NCBI GenBank assembly: GCA_019279435.1
Contig: JAAALK010000288.1
Coordinates: forward strand, 72,736,811-72,800,810
Origin: Zizania palustris
Taxonomy: Eukaryota > Streptophyta > Magnoliopsida > Poales > Poaceae
Length of the DNA stretch: 64,000 nt
Direction: 5' to 3'
Shown here in pieces: positions 1 through 12,068 of the stretch. Every line of letters begins with the position of its first letter. Position 1 is the first letter of the stretch. The position numbers and the translations under genes are program-made. The notes under the pieces were generated by a model. The model was not told the origin of the DNA. It saw only the letters and a program-made list of their open reading frames with translations, and did no database searches.

Positions 1-898
1 CGGTAGTCCTCTAGGGTATTATTGGACTGCATACTATGGGCCACCGCCGTACAGTGATGATGGGCAATATAGACATAATGCTGGTCAGGCTGAATCAATA
101 TCAGTAGGTCCCAATACCTGATCGACACCCTATGCTAGGACAATAGGAAGATGATTGGGTGAATGGAATAACGGAGGTTATTCGAGACCAATTTGGGTTG
201 AAACCCAAAGAAAAGACGTAAATGTATCAGCAGCTGTATCCAGAATGGTTTGATCGAGTACCACTGCCAAGACTGATACAAGGTACCCAACTTCACCAAG
301 TTCTCAGGACAAGACCCGGTCTCCACGATCGAGCATATTAGTCGTTTCCTCACTCAATGTGGGGAGGCATCAGCCGACGAAGCGCTAAGGGTCTAATTCT
401 TCCCGCTTTCACTATCGGGATCGGCCTTCATGTGGTTTTCTTCGCTGCTGGTGGATTCCATCAGAGGATGGGTGGATTTAGAGAAGAAGTTTGATAAATA
501 CTTCTTCGCTTGCATTCATGAGATGAAGCTCACCGACTTGACAACCGTGAGGCAAAGGATGGACGAGTCGATACAAGATTATGTCTAGAGGTTTCAGGAC
601 GTACAGAGAAAGTGTTATAGCTTGAGTCTCACTGATACCCAGTTGGAGGAGCTGGCGTTCCAAGGACTCCTGAACCCAATTAAGGAAAGATTTTCATCAC
701 ATGAGTTCGAGAGCCTCTCGCAACTAGTGCAAAGGGTATCGGCACACGAGAGTTGATTCCAAGAAGCAAGGAAAGACAGGTATCAGAAAAAGATGGCATA
801 TACTCGGGCCTACTATTCAGACTCCGACGAAAATAGTGACTCCGATGTAGAGGTCGGGTTGGCTGAATGGTCCAAGAACAAGAAATATGTTGCATGTG
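1..898 (+). pseudogene. Truncated Ty3/gypsy gag fragment (copy 1)
   Basis: The segment matches 3169-4063 almost base for base, apart from scattered substitutions and small indels. It is the central part of a retrotransposon gag gene. Frames can be followed through residues such as KYFFACIHEMK, QDYV-stop-RFQD and LEELAFQGLLNP, which resemble the gag of the minus-strand element at 23765-25617 (NESVSDYIRRFRDTR, LADLAFNGLHSE). The reading frame is broken by stops and indels, many shared with copy 2, so the duplication happened after the gene had decayed. The window begins inside it, so its true 5' end is unknown. It is non-functional. Confidence 0.75.
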
Positions 899-1317
899 GC
901 CCACACTCATGTAAAGGTTCTAAATATCTTAAGGCCATTCCGGTGTAAAGACCCAAACCAAAGGCCTTCGCCCCTAGTATTTGCACATGTATTTGTATCA
1001 TACTTACCGTCTTACCCCTACGATGTCATGTAAACAAAGTCTTGTATGACGGTTGTAAGTAGAGGGTAAAATGGTCTTTTCCTATTATATTTTGCCTATA
1101 AAAGCAAGGCACTACCCTTGTAATAGAAAAAAGTTATAGAATAGAGAAATCACTCTGAACTAGATGTAAGGCTATTATCCCTCAAGGAGGCCTAAACCAA
1201 TATAAATCCATGTCCAGTACACGAACCCTTTGAGGTTCGTACTCTTTCCACTATGTAGCCCTATGAGGTTATCACCATTAGTCAAACCTATTTGTAGCTA
1301 ACAAAATTGCTACATCA
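899..1317 (+). repeat. LTR 3' portion (Tat-like), truncated
   Basis: Similarity to copy 2 of the gag stops at about 898 and LTR-like sequence begins. It has a TATA box (CTATAAAAG, 1096-1104), a downstream motif at 1166-1209 shared with the LTRs at 53390-54386 and 61399-62334, and an end ...TTGCTACATCA resembling the ...TTGCTACAACA end of those LTRs. It is probably the promoter-to-U5 part of a related LTR fused to the truncated gag by deletion or recombination. The 5' end of the LTR is not recognisable. Confidence 0.6.
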
Positions 1318-2468
1318 TCTAGTAAGTAATATCAGTTCTATATATATACCCATTAACGTCAAGATTTGGTAAAGCCCAAGGTCCACCAAGGATGTTGTAC
1401 GGTCAATGGGAGTCAAGAAGGGTCCCATCAAAGATTGGTCAAAGAAGTTTGTTCGTTACAACATGGCTGGATATAAAGGAGTCGATGATAAGAGGATGAA
1501 GTTCTATCTAGAATCAGTTATGATAGATTGCTTGGACGACAAGTCTCCGGACTATAAATATGTATCCCTTAGTTAGATTAGAAACACACAACTCTGTCAA
1601 ACAACTACTCGGCGCATCACCACCCTTGTCTTCCCAAGGTTAATCCCGGCGGGATTCGGCACTCGAGCTGGGCTACATCATTCTGATCTCCAATGAAGAG
1701 GTGAGTCTCGCCACCCCGACCATCATATCGACTAGGTCGGTGTCCTCACAGCTGCATCAATCTGATCTCTTGAGGAATCAGTTGAAATAGTACGGTCAGC
1801 CAGTTTATCTCGGTGAACTTGCTAGGTCTAAGGATGCATCAGTTTGATCTCTTAGATTGATGTGATTTAGGTGTGGTAGTTTGAGGCTTCATCGGTTAAG
1901 TCCGACTTCTCTTTCTATTTTACTTCTTTCATGATGTATATTGTTCATCTAAATAAAGTGTGTTTGATGCTTTGAAGTATTATTAAGTTCATTGTGACTA
2001 GCTACTATCTTGGTTAGGTCCAATCTTGTTATTGTGATTATTTTCATAATACAGACATGTTATCTGGCATGTTTTATTTATTTCTATCGGAGTACAAGCC
2101 GATAGGTTATCTTCAATTCAGACTAATATCTATCCACCATTGAGGGATGCTCATCGGCCTATACACGTAATTGCTTATCTCATCAGCCGATGGCGCGTTC
2201 ATCCCGATCACTCTGCCTTGGTCATCGTCCTTGTGGCTGATCAGCATTATTCATTCATGGTTATTATATCCTTACCACAGTCATCGGCTTGGCAGCCGAT
2301 AGGCTTTTCTACTAAAGATATTTCCTCTGTTTCCTTATCAGTTGCAGGGTCAAACTGATTGTCATGTCTTGAACCCTTTTATAATATTATAGGACATGCA
2401 CTGGAGTTAAGCAGATCTACCGATCCATATGTGTGTCAAAGTGTGACCAAAAAATGCACCAATACGTT
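1318..2468 (+). repeat. Probable 5' LTR of a gypsy element
   Basis: This stretch carries a TATA box (ACTATAAATA, 1551-1560) and several copies of a short CATCGGC/GCCGAT motif between about 2080 and 2310. It ends directly before a primer-binding-site-like sequence and a gag start, the position expected for a 5' LTR. The left boundary is not defined because no clear TG start with target duplication was found, and no second LTR copy is visible in the window. The ORF at 2140-2358 lies in this region and is not thought to be a gene. Confidence 0.5.
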
Positions 2469-2487
2469 TTTAGCACGCCTAGTGGGA
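2469..2487 (+). other. Primer-binding-site-like sequence
   Basis: TTTAGCACGCCTAGTGGGAC resembles the GGCACGCCCAGTGGGAC type of primer-binding site used by many grass gypsy elements. It lies 20 bases before the gag ATG. It has a few mismatches to the form I remember, in keeping with an old copy. Confidence 0.45.
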
Positions 2488-2506
2488 CATTTTCAGTAAC
2501 TCGGCC

Positions 2507-4910
2507 ATGGCGGGCGAGATCAACGATGACAACATCATCCCAGTCACTCTGGACATGCTAAATGAAGAACAAAGGGCAGAGGTGTAGAGGGATGTTGACA
2601 ATTTCTAGAAGTTGTGCCTACAAGCCTACGGAATGACTCGGTTGGGTCCTATCCAAAGGGACCCACTGCCAAGAACGGCTCTGGCCGTAGGGACTACTCA
2701 GCTAGTAGAAATCCCTCAAGCCTAGTCTCCAAGAAATTATTGACCATGCCATTCATATTGCACTAGTAAGTCAATCCGAGACATTGGTCAACACCCTCCA
2801 CGGGTTGATCAAAAAGACGGTTGATGACACCGTAGCCCACGAGCCACTACAAGGCCCAACGTATTTCCATGACAGCTAGACGAGGCTACTGTAGAATCTG
2901 CAGCATACTTGGCTAGTGCCACAGCTACAAGGGCCGACGAGGCTGTAGCAGCCGGCGCCTCGATCAGGCATGAGGGAAACAAGACAACCCAGTCGTTGGC
3001 GCCTACACAAGGTTCACTGCAGAGCACACCATATGGCCTCTAAAGAGGCGTGCCAACACTACTTTTGGTGTTTGACCCAAGGCTACCAAGACAAGATATG
3101 CCTCAGGTGACATACAACATCACAAGGAACATACTGCCAGATCTCGTGCCACCAAGGGGGGCACCCAGCGGTAGTCCTCTAGGGTATTATTGGACTGCAT
3201 ACTATGGGGCACCGCCGTACAGTGATGATGGGCAATATAGACATAATGCTGGTCGGCTGAATCAATATCAGTAGGTCCCAATACCTGATCGACACCCTAC
3301 TGCTAGGACAATAGGAAGATGATTGGGTGAATGGAATAACGGAGGTTATTCGAGACCAATTTGGGTTGAAACCCAAAGAAAAGACGTAAATGTATCGGCA
3401 GCCGTATCCAGAATGGTTTGATCGAGTACCACTGCTAGACCGATACAAGGTACCCAACTTCACCAAGTTCTCAGGACAAGACCCGGTCTCCACGATCGAG
3501 CATATTAGTCGTTTCCTCACCCAATGTTGGGAGGCATCGGCCGACGAAGTGCTAAGGGTCTAATTCTTCCCGCTTTCACTATCGGGATCAGCCTTCATGT
3601 GGTTTTCTTCGCTGCTGGTGGATTCCATCAAGGATGGGTGGATTTAGAGAAGAAGTTTGATAAATACTTCTTCGCTTGCATTCATGAGATGAAGCTCACC
3701 GACTTGACAACCGTGAGGCAAAGGATGGATGAGTCGAATACAAGATTATGTCTAGAGGTTTCAGGACGTACGGAGAAGTGTTATAGCTTGAGTCTCAGTG
3801 ATACCCAGTTGGAGGAGCTGGCGTTCCAAGGACTCCTGAACCCAATTAAGGAAAGATTTTCATCACATGAGTTCGAGAGCCTCTCGCAACTAGTGCAAAG
3901 GGTATCGGCACACGAGAGTTGATTCCAAGAAGCAAGGAAAGACAGGTATCAGAAAAAGATGGCATATACTCGGGCCTACTATTCAGACTCTGACAAAAAT
4001 AGTGACTCCGATGTAGAGGTCGGGTTGGCTGAATGGTCCAAGAACAAGAAATATGTTGCATGCCCTTGAGTGAAACCACCCGATAAAGAGGATAAGTACA
4101 ACTTTGATATTAACAAAGCCGATAATATATTTGATCTATTGCTCAACGAGAAGCAAATACACTTGCCACCTAACCACGTGATATCGACTACCGATGACCT
4201 GAAGAAAAGAAAATATTGCAAGTAGCACAATTCCCCATCGCACCACACCAATGAATTTAAAGTATTTAGACAACAGATCCAGTCGGTCATGGAGCAAGGC
4301 CGAATCAAGTTTGATGATGGGAGGAAACCGATGAATATCGACGGTCATATGTTCCCAATCAACATGGTACATGCACACCATGATGACGATCGGCGTACAA
4401 AGAAGAGCAGGCGAACCGGCATAAACGTCACTTCTTTGGACCTCATCAGGAAGTACCGAAGGAAGTCGAAGGAGAGGATGGACAACGAAGACAGCCACGG
4501 TTACTCACGTTTCAACTCCCATTGTAACTGTGAGTTCTTCAGGCTATGCTAGAACGAGGGGCTACGTCTGTCGTCATTGGACGACTGCCCAGGGTGTGGC
4601 GTCGAAGGTAGAGAACAAGATGACCATCGACCACGCAACATCAAGCCAAGTCCGCATGGTCAATAAACCGTTCATCGAAGGTGGTCACCACCAAGGGTAT
4701 CCACGCTTGAGAGGCTTGGCCCCGTCAGCCCTCGAAGAAATCGGCCAGACATCCGACAGTTACAAGACTACGCTAGAGGAGCCGTAATGGTGCCCCAACA
4801 GGATTTTCACGAGGAACCAGAAGAGAAGGGTGCAACGTTTGCGGCAGAGAGAACTAAAGGCACAAAGGTGCGATGAGGGAGATGATCAGCCCCTAGAATC
4901 AAAAGTGAAT
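2507..4910 (+). pseudogene. Ty3/gypsy gag pseudogene (copy 2)
   Basis: Gag is the structural protein of the retrotransposon particle. An ATG at 2507 opens a frame beginning MAGEINDDNIIPVTLDML, soon broken by stops. Further on, in changing frames, are the gag core (YPEWFDRVPL, KVPNFTKFSGQDPVSTIEHI), the FQDV/LEELAFQGLL segment, and near 4140-4440 a region with KRKYCK and HHTNEFKVFRQQIQS. The last corresponds to the CKWHDSIYHSTNECNVF motif of the gag at 23765-25617. Many stops and frameshifts make it inactive. No protease or RT follows directly, so the element is truncated or this is a gag-only derivative. Tat lineage is an inference from the gag resemblance. Confidence 0.7.
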
Positions 4911-5639
4911 GGCTAATATATAAACCTGGTGACACCCTTATTGACTAGATGATTGATCTTTATTAGACAATTGTCAGGAGAATAAGTTGGTACAATAGGG
5001 TTTCGTATACTTGCCATGTCCTATATTTGAAACGACGAAAAAAGTGGATAAAACCATATGAATGTAACCTAATGTATGTTGAATATGATTACTCTCAGAT
5101 GTCGGACTACCTACTTAATGACCTCATTGTCACTAGGCTACAATTTAATTCATAGGTGTGTGTGACAACTAACTCATTAAGCAATAGTCATATGCATTAA
5201 TAATAGTAAGCATGTAATAAAACTATGAAAGGCACATAATGAAATAATATCGTGTGAATAAAATGTAGGAACAATAATGTTAGTACACACAACCTTATAT
5301 TAGCACATAATGAACCTAAATTGTCACACACATCCTCATATTTCACAAATAACATCATCGTCATCGAGCAAATATTTCCACAAAATATATATGTACATTC
5401 CATCACATTTCCACATATTCGAGGAGGATGAGGACCTTAGGAGGCGACGAGTTGGCTCAGCCACACGTAATGGAACAAACGATGGAACAAAGGCCATGCT
5501 TAATGGAACAGATGACTGAGATAGAGCGGACCACAGGTGATACCAGTGAGGAGCATGATGAAGTGGTGATGACGACTATGTGGGAGTCCTATGGTTAGGT
5601 TTGTGCCAACTGAGAGTATTAATATATGTTGCATTTCAA
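4911..5639. other. Unassigned intergenic/repeat DNA
   Basis: I see no recognisable coding region, terminal repeat or RNA gene here. The first part may be the decayed tail of the upstream element. The ORFs at 5197-5406 and 5310-5519 are short, overlap on opposite strands and show no family resemblance. Confidence 0.3.
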
Positions 5640-6030
5640 GTGTAAAAGGATTCCAAGTTCAAAACAAGTTTAAAATATCGAATGAGCTCAAGACATGATT
5701 TCACATGAAATGATAGGTTCCTTGGATTTGGCGAGTGCCACTCTAAGGCACTCAGCAAACCATGCCCTCTGATGACATGGTGTAGCAACATGAGGAGGTT
5801 TGTTGAGTGCCAAAAATGGACACTCAACAAACTTGCTTTTTTCGAGCCGGCGTCATGCCATCAACACTTCTATCGGATCGATTTGTTTGTAATTGTTGAG
5901 TGTGTAAATTTTTGTCGAGTGTATTTCCTTGGGGTACTCAGCAAATGATTTCTTCATCGAGTATATAGGTTTTTCCCAATGCCTGACATAATGCACTCGA
6001 CAAAGAGTTAGACACTTTGTCGAGAATATG
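5640..6030. repeat. CACTA-type subterminal repeat remnant
   Basis: A cluster of short motifs occurs in both orientations: GGCACTCAGCAAA, TTTGTTGAGTGCC, ACACTCAACAAA, TTTGTCGAGTGT, TACTCAGCAAA, GCACTCGACAAAG and CTTTGTCGAG. Inverted and direct arrays of a TTTGCCGAGTG-like word are typical of the subterminal regions of a large grass CACTA (En/Spm) family. No CACTA terminus or target duplication is visible, so this is a fragment. Confidence 0.5.
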
Positions 6031-6355
6031 ATCCCAGGTTCCCCCCGAGTACTTTTTGTGCCGACTATTCAACGGTCGACTTTCTCCAGAAGATTGGTGG
6101 CAAGGGGCCTCACGTCCCCAAGTCCTACACTCAGGGCGAGGCCTCCCGACCATCAGCATTCTAATGCCAGCTTTAAAGGTCGGGCCGTTATGAATCTCCA
6201 TAAATACCATCATCAAGCTTGGTGGTTATTCTCAACAGTCATTGCCCACTAACTAGTCGTTCCCTTAGTCATTAGTAGGGTCATTTATTTATGATTTGTA
6301 ACCCTTGATCCATTGGATATAAAGGGATCAGAGGGATGTATTTATAGAGAGCTTT
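6030..6355 (+). repeat. Truncated LTR fragment
   Basis: The fragment has an LTR-like promoter layout, with a TATA-like GGATATAAAGGG at 6315-6326 followed by a GGGATGTATTTATAG segment. It faintly resembles 20590-20860 (GGTCGG... and ...GTAAC...ATATAAAAGGAT). It directly abuts the pol remnant with no gag between, so one or more deletions must have occurred. Whether it is the 5' LTR of the element whose pol follows is uncertain. Confidence 0.35.
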
Positions 6356-8640
6356 TTTGGATAGTTTGATCGAGCACGAACTTCACGTCGACCCGGCTAC
6401 CCCACCGGTCAAGCAGAAGATGTGATGGTTCACTGAAGATCGCAAGAAGCTCATCAAAGAAGTCACCTGCCTTCTGGTGGCTGGATTCATTAAGGAGGCA
6501 CAACACACGGACTAGTTGTCTAACCCAGTCCTTGTGCAGTAGAAGAGCGGAAATGGATAATGTGCATTGAATACACTGACCTCAACAAGCGATGCCCAAA
6601 AGATCCATTCTCGTTGTCGTGCATTGATCAGGTCGTCGATTCGACTACTAGCAGCGCCCTCCTGTGCTTCTTGGATTGTTACTCAGTCTATCATCAGATA
6701 GGCCTGAAATAAGAAGACCAGAAGAAGACCGCCTTCATACACCATTCGGTGCCTACTAAAACACTTCCATGGATTTTGGGCTGAAGAATGCTGGAGCCAC
6801 TTATCAACGAGCTATTCAATGTTGCCTGGCCGATTAGATCGGATCACAATGTGGAGGCTTATGTTGATGATGTGGAAATCAAGACCAAGGAGCCTGAAGA
6901 CATCAGTCAAAAAACTCTAAGAGACAATGAATAACCTCCATAGATTTCGTTGGAAAATCAATCCAAAGAAATGCGTATTTGGAGTCCCGACGGGAAAATT
7001 ACTCGGCTTCATCATCAACCATCGAGGAATTGAAGCCAACTCGGAGAATATTTCGGCGATACTGAACATGGATAGGCCTACCGACGTCTAGCACATCTAG
7101 TGCCTGGCTGGCTGCATGAATTCCCTGGGCCAATTTATTTCGTGGCTCGGGGAGCAAGGGATGCCATTCTTCAAGCTGCTGAAGAAAGAAGACTTCACCT
7201 GGACCTAGGAAGTGGACCGAGCATTCGCCGACCTCAAGAAGTTCATGACGTCTCCACCGACACTCGCTGCGCCGACAAGGGAGGAGCCTCTCCTCCTCTA
7301 CATCGCCGCCACTACACATGTGGTCATCTCTGTCCTAGTCATCGAATGGCCATAGAAAGGGCTAGCCTACCCAGTTCAACGGCTGGTCTACTTCATATCA
7401 AAAGTTCTGGGGCTATTGAAAGTTCGATATCCCTAGGTGCAGATGCTGCTATACGCCATCCTCATCACCGTCCGGAAGCTTAAGAACTACTTCCAAGCCC
7501 ACCTCGTGGAGGTGGTCACCGAGTTCCCACTCGGTGACATCCTAAGAAATTGGGACGTCGACGAGTGGATCACCAAATGGGTCATTGAGCTCGGATAATA
7601 TGCCATCAACTTCTAGCCGAGGACTGCCATAAAGTCTCAAGCGCTTACCGACTTTGTCGCGGAGTGGACCGAGTACCAGCTGCCGACGGAGATCATCATT
7701 CAGAGCTTCTGGATCCTCCATTTCGATGGATTCCTCAACCTAGAGGGGGCGGGTGCCGGAGTGCTCCTGACATCTCCCCAAGGTGAAGATTTGAAGTATG
7801 TCCTCCACTTATGCTTCACCGCATCCAACAACGTGGCCGAGTACGAAGCTCTGCTCCATGGAATCCGTATTGATGTCTTCCTCAGGATTCGACGACTCCT
7901 GTCATTCGGAGATTTGAATATGGTGATCAGCCAAGCGAACAAGGACTGGACCTATGTCAATGAGAAGATGGATGCTTACTGCCAAGAGATCTGCAAGATG
8001 GAAGGCAAGTTCGATGTCTTGGAATACCATCACGTCCCTCAGGATAAGAACTCAGCCTCCGATGCACTAGAGAAGCTTGGATCATCAAGAGCAACTATTC
8101 TTGGAGGGGTATTCCTTCAAGAGCTATCGAAGCCATCCATCAAAGAAGAAGGCTGGCGACCTCTAGAAGATGAAGCAGCATCAGTCGCCATAATCACTAC
8201 TAGCGAGGAGGAAGAAGATTGGAGTCGACCACTGATCCATTTCATCCTCAACGAAAGACTTCCCCAAGACTTCTTGGTGTATAGGTCGGAGGTTGTCCTC
8301 CCGGTGGACATGCTACAAAGAAGCCTGAAGATACTTCAATATATTGAAGGTGTCGGCGAACGTACTTGGGAAGAAGACATCGACAGTCTGGAAGAAGCCC
8401 GACTGGCTGCTTCGATACAAACCATCTAGTACCAGCAAGGCCTTCAGAGGTATCATGACTGGAATGTTCACTAGCGTTCTTTCCGAGTGGGTGACATGGT
8501 CCTATGTCGAGTTTAGTCGGTAGTTGGGACCCACAAGCTCTCAGCTCCCTGGGAGGAACCTTAATTATCACCAAGGCTACACGCCTAGGATCCAATCGCT
8601 TGATGTGAGAAGATGGTTAGAAGCTGGTGAACTCCTAGAT
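6356..8640 (+). pseudogene. Decayed Tat-type pol (RT, RNase H, integrase end)
   Basis: In shifting frames the order is as follows. An RT N-terminus at about 6370-6500 reads HELHVDPATPPVKQK and KEVTCLLVAGFIKEA. RT continues at 6565-6900 with YTDLNKRCPKDPFSL, a remnant of the PF-G block and YVDDVEIKT, the polymerase YxDD motif. A long open stretch at 7711-8430 then has an RNase H signature: LHFDGFLN, TASNNVAEYEALLHGI, YHHVPQDKNSASDAL. After about 8235 the frame jumps to an integrase C-terminus (LPVDML, EDIDSLEEARLAA, FRVGDMVL, GTHKLSAPW). The integrase zinc finger and catalytic core are missing, so an internal deletion removed them. Numerous stops also occur. The RNase H with AEYEALL is characteristic of the Tat lineage. 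Confidence 0.75.
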
Positions 8641-8688
8641 TATCGAGCACCTTGGATATTGCATTCCACATGTTTCAATCTCTAACTG

Positions 8689-9460
8689 TTCTAGCATCGA
8701 TACCACAATCTGCTCTGGCTTGGCTACAACGTGTATTTTCCCGACTGCCTCCACTCTGTTTTCGTGATCACGATCTTCTCTACCCGGCCTTTGCCGAGAT
8801 GTAATCATTCTAGCCTCGATGCCATGATCTGCTCTGGCTCGGCTACAACATGTATTCGCCGATTGCCTCCGCTCTGGCTTCGAGGTCATGACCTGCTTTG
8901 ACTCAGCCTTTGCCGAGATGAACGTTCGCCACCACTCTTGCCAAACAGCTATGACCTACTCTGGCTTGGCTATTGTTGGATCGAAGGAATGCAAGATTCC
9001 TTTTTGCCATGATTTTCTCCATCAGACTCCGCCAAGCGGAATTCATGGGATTTAACATTCCCACCACCTCCGGTGGCTCGGGGCCACCAAGATAAGTCAC
9101 CAATTCTCCCTACATTAAATTTCAATTGGATACATCATTCAAATTTAGAATTTATTTACTTGTAAGCATGATTATCCGAGTAGTAGTAGTTTTTTCCCAC
9201 ACTGTATCCATGATCTTCTCTGGCTGAGTCATTGGAAGGCCCCTCTGCTTATGAGTGCTTAACAAGTTTGTGGCTCTTAAGCATTTCCCTTAGGACCTGT
9301 TGCGGTCTTCCTACTCTATATCCACGATCAGCTCTAGCTGAGTTAGTGAATATCTTCCCGGGATGCTTAACAACAATCCTCTTTTGGTAATCTCCTCTAC
9401 GGGATTTCGCGGTCACTCACTCTGTATCCATGATCATCTCTAGCTGAGGCGGTTCGATCA
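8689..9460 (+). repeat. Imperfect 110-120-bp tandem repeats downstream of pol
   Basis: TTCTAGCATCGATACCAC at 8689 recurs as TTCTAGCCTCGATGCCAT at 8808, 119 bases on. Each is followed by ATCTGCTCTGGCT-GGCTACAAC, a TTGCCGAGATG block and similar words. Further degenerate units carry TGTATCCATGATC / TATATCCACGATC / TGTATCCATGATC followed by CTCT-GCTGAG near 9205, 9316 and 9421, again about 105-115 apart. Tat-lineage elements are known to carry variable tandem repeats between pol and the 3' LTR, which fits this position. Confidence 0.6.
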
Positions 9461-9639
9461 AATTCGAAAAGAGTTGCCTCTACTGACTGGTTCCAGTGAT
9501 TCATTTAGTCTATAAAAGTGTAGCTCAAAAAAGTGTGTATGTGGCGTGTGTTATCCCTATGCTAGCGAGCCTGCACCTATGGCCAAATGATCAAATCTAG
9601 TCAGATTACAAACAAAAATATAAAAAAGTGACCAAGAAA

Positions 9640-12068
9640 CATTATGATTACAGGTTTTGCAAATATGTCACACATGTTCTTGTCACTCGGTAGGTGCAGA
9701 AGGAGTAGGAGGATAATATTCAATGTCAGCAGTCAGGGCGTCGGCCGCTTCCTCGACTTCAGCATAAACTCGCTGGGCATCAGCCTCATTGAAGTGCGCT
9801 GGCCACCCCGCCTTGACGAGATCTAGTCAGATGGTTGGGTATAGTGCTCGAACGACCCCCAGCACATGAGTGGACGCTCTCTTTGTGAAGTCCCGAGCCG
9901 ACTGCTTCAGCCACCCTTCAGCGCCGACCAACCGAGCAAATGACTCGTCCACCGACCACTGAGTGCTTGGGGGCTCATCATCAACTATTTGGATCATCGC
10001 CTCCACGCGTATCTGATAGGCATCCAAGTGCCTCTAGGTGCTCGCCAGGCGCTGCTATAGGTCCTCAAACTAAGCGGTCACCTGATGGTGGACCTCTACA
10101 GAGAAAAAAGAGCTTTCAGGATAGAAATTGATGAAATTAGCCCTAGAAGAAAAAAGTGCTTAGAAGAAATCCATACTTTTATACTCACTGCGCCATTTCT
10201 AGGCCGAAGCCTCAGACACGGTGAGCTACTTCTTCAACTTCTCCAGCTCGATGGAGGCAACATCTCTTTCAGCGAGTTGCTTCATCGCCTCCTCCATCTT
10301 GGCCAGAGCAGCATCCTTCTTGGTTATCACAGCATCTGCCAAACGTTGTGCTTGGTCGACGACCAGTCTCTAGACGCTCGCCCGACGTCTACAACACTAT
10401 GAGAAGATGAATAAGAGTTATGCTCCAGATCCACAGATAAAAATGCTAAAGATACCGAGACATACCGAGGGCCTAGAGGTTGAGCTGTTTGTGAAGATCA
10501 CGAAGCTTCCCCCGGAGACCATCGTTCTCCGTTTCCAGCTGCCACATCTCATCGTCCTTTTGGGACAACTCGGCGTACTTGGTGCTTAGCTTCTCTCTTA
10601 TTTCGAGAGCCACATCCTTCGTAGATACTCGGATTAATATATACGCCAAGGTATGCAAGCTTTTTTTTGTAGGAAAGCTTACCATCATCTTGTGGCTATG
10701 GTACTCAAATGACTTCAAGTGCATGGCCATGGCCACCGACCATTGCCGAGCGGGAGTATTCCTAGAAGGTGGTGGCACCAATCCAACCATAATGGGAGGA
10801 GAAGAGTGCTCCTCCCCCAGCACAGCGGGTTTTGCTGTGGCCACCCACGCGGTCGATGGCAGATCCTCGGACCTTCTCGGCGAAGAAGATTGGGTCCTCG
10901 CTACATCACTCGCCGAAGGTGGTCCTTCCTCAGTTTACCCCGACGGTGTCGTGTAGACCACAATGGTGGTGGTCAGCTCAAAGACACCGGTCACCTTGAC
11001 CGGGCTTGGGTCAGCAATGGCGATCCTCTGACTCTATCAAGAAGAAGATCCAGTGATGATCACGAAGAAGGTTCTAAGAAAATCAACTACATCGACAAAA
11101 TGTCCTCACCACACCGATTGCCGGAACACCACCTTCCTCATCCGCGAGCTGGGTCCCACACCGAAAGCAAAATCGGTTGTCGGAGATGAGCGATGCGGTG
11201 ATGGAGGCTGGGGTGGACACCAAGGACGATGACGTTGCGGCCTCGGCCACCGCAGGCACCCTCTCAGAGGCATCCGAGTCGGCACCTAGATACGAAGGGT
11301 TCTTAGGAGGCCCCTCAGCGGCTCAGCTGACCTCTGCCTCACCTCCGACTGGGCAACACTCCGGGTTGTGTTATGGCTCGGCGGAGTTGCCGCCCGCTTC
11401 TTCACCTTCCTCGCCGAGGGGGAGCAAGCCTCCTTGCTCTTCCTCTTCCTACTGGGCACGCCACCGTCTGACCCAGCACGCTTCTGCTTAATGGAGTAGG
11501 GGTGCTCTAGCAGTGGAGGCAGAGAGACGAAGGCGTCCTGACCCTAAATAAAGTTCACATTCAAGACCATAAGATTGATCACGAGTTATGCCAAACCCTC
11601 GACGAAGAACAGGAGGAAACAACATTACCTCCACTCGGGGAAAATCAGGACGGAAGGGGCGGCAGCGGGTGAAGCATTGGGCTTCGACCTTGCTGGTGAA
11701 GATGCTCTATGCCCTCGCCCCCACCTCCTCCAACAACAAGCCCTCAGCCAACTCCCTAGTCAGATTGTTGGGCCCCGAGAACTCATACCTAGGGTGGAGC
11801 CACTACTTCAGCAGCGCAACCTGACAAAGCAAGAAACTGACCATGACCTGGAAGCCCGTGAGGTTTATTTCCTGAAGATAGTGAATCAAGGCCACCAAAT
11901 CATCAACTTGCCCTTGTTCCTCAACCAGGCACCGTTCGATCTAGGCGGCGGATGCCAGCAGCATGCGTTCGATCTCCGGAGATAGAGATGGCTTGTGGTT
12001 GGCCACATAAAACCAACCCAAGTGCCGCCCCTTGTTTTAAGAGGAAAGTGGCACAGATATTTACTCTG
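9640..12068 (-). pseudogene. Antisense ORF, C-terminal part (decayed)
   Basis: Minus-strand frames here continue the antisense gene that starts at 19953 and is split by the element at 12069-19476. They include the KYLCHFPLK...WVGFMWPTTSH segment at 12080-11886, right at the junction, and a low-complexity middle. A coiled-coil-like C-terminal part lies at 10844-10473 (EIREKLSTKYAELSQKDDEM, LETENDGLRGKL). At 10027-9827 there is a further segment (FARLVGAEGWLKQSARDF). This is the layout of the antisense ORF of grass Tat elements (the so-called putative gypsy type transposon domain family). Many stops are present, so it is a pseudogene. Its function is unknown in the family. Confidence 0.55.
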
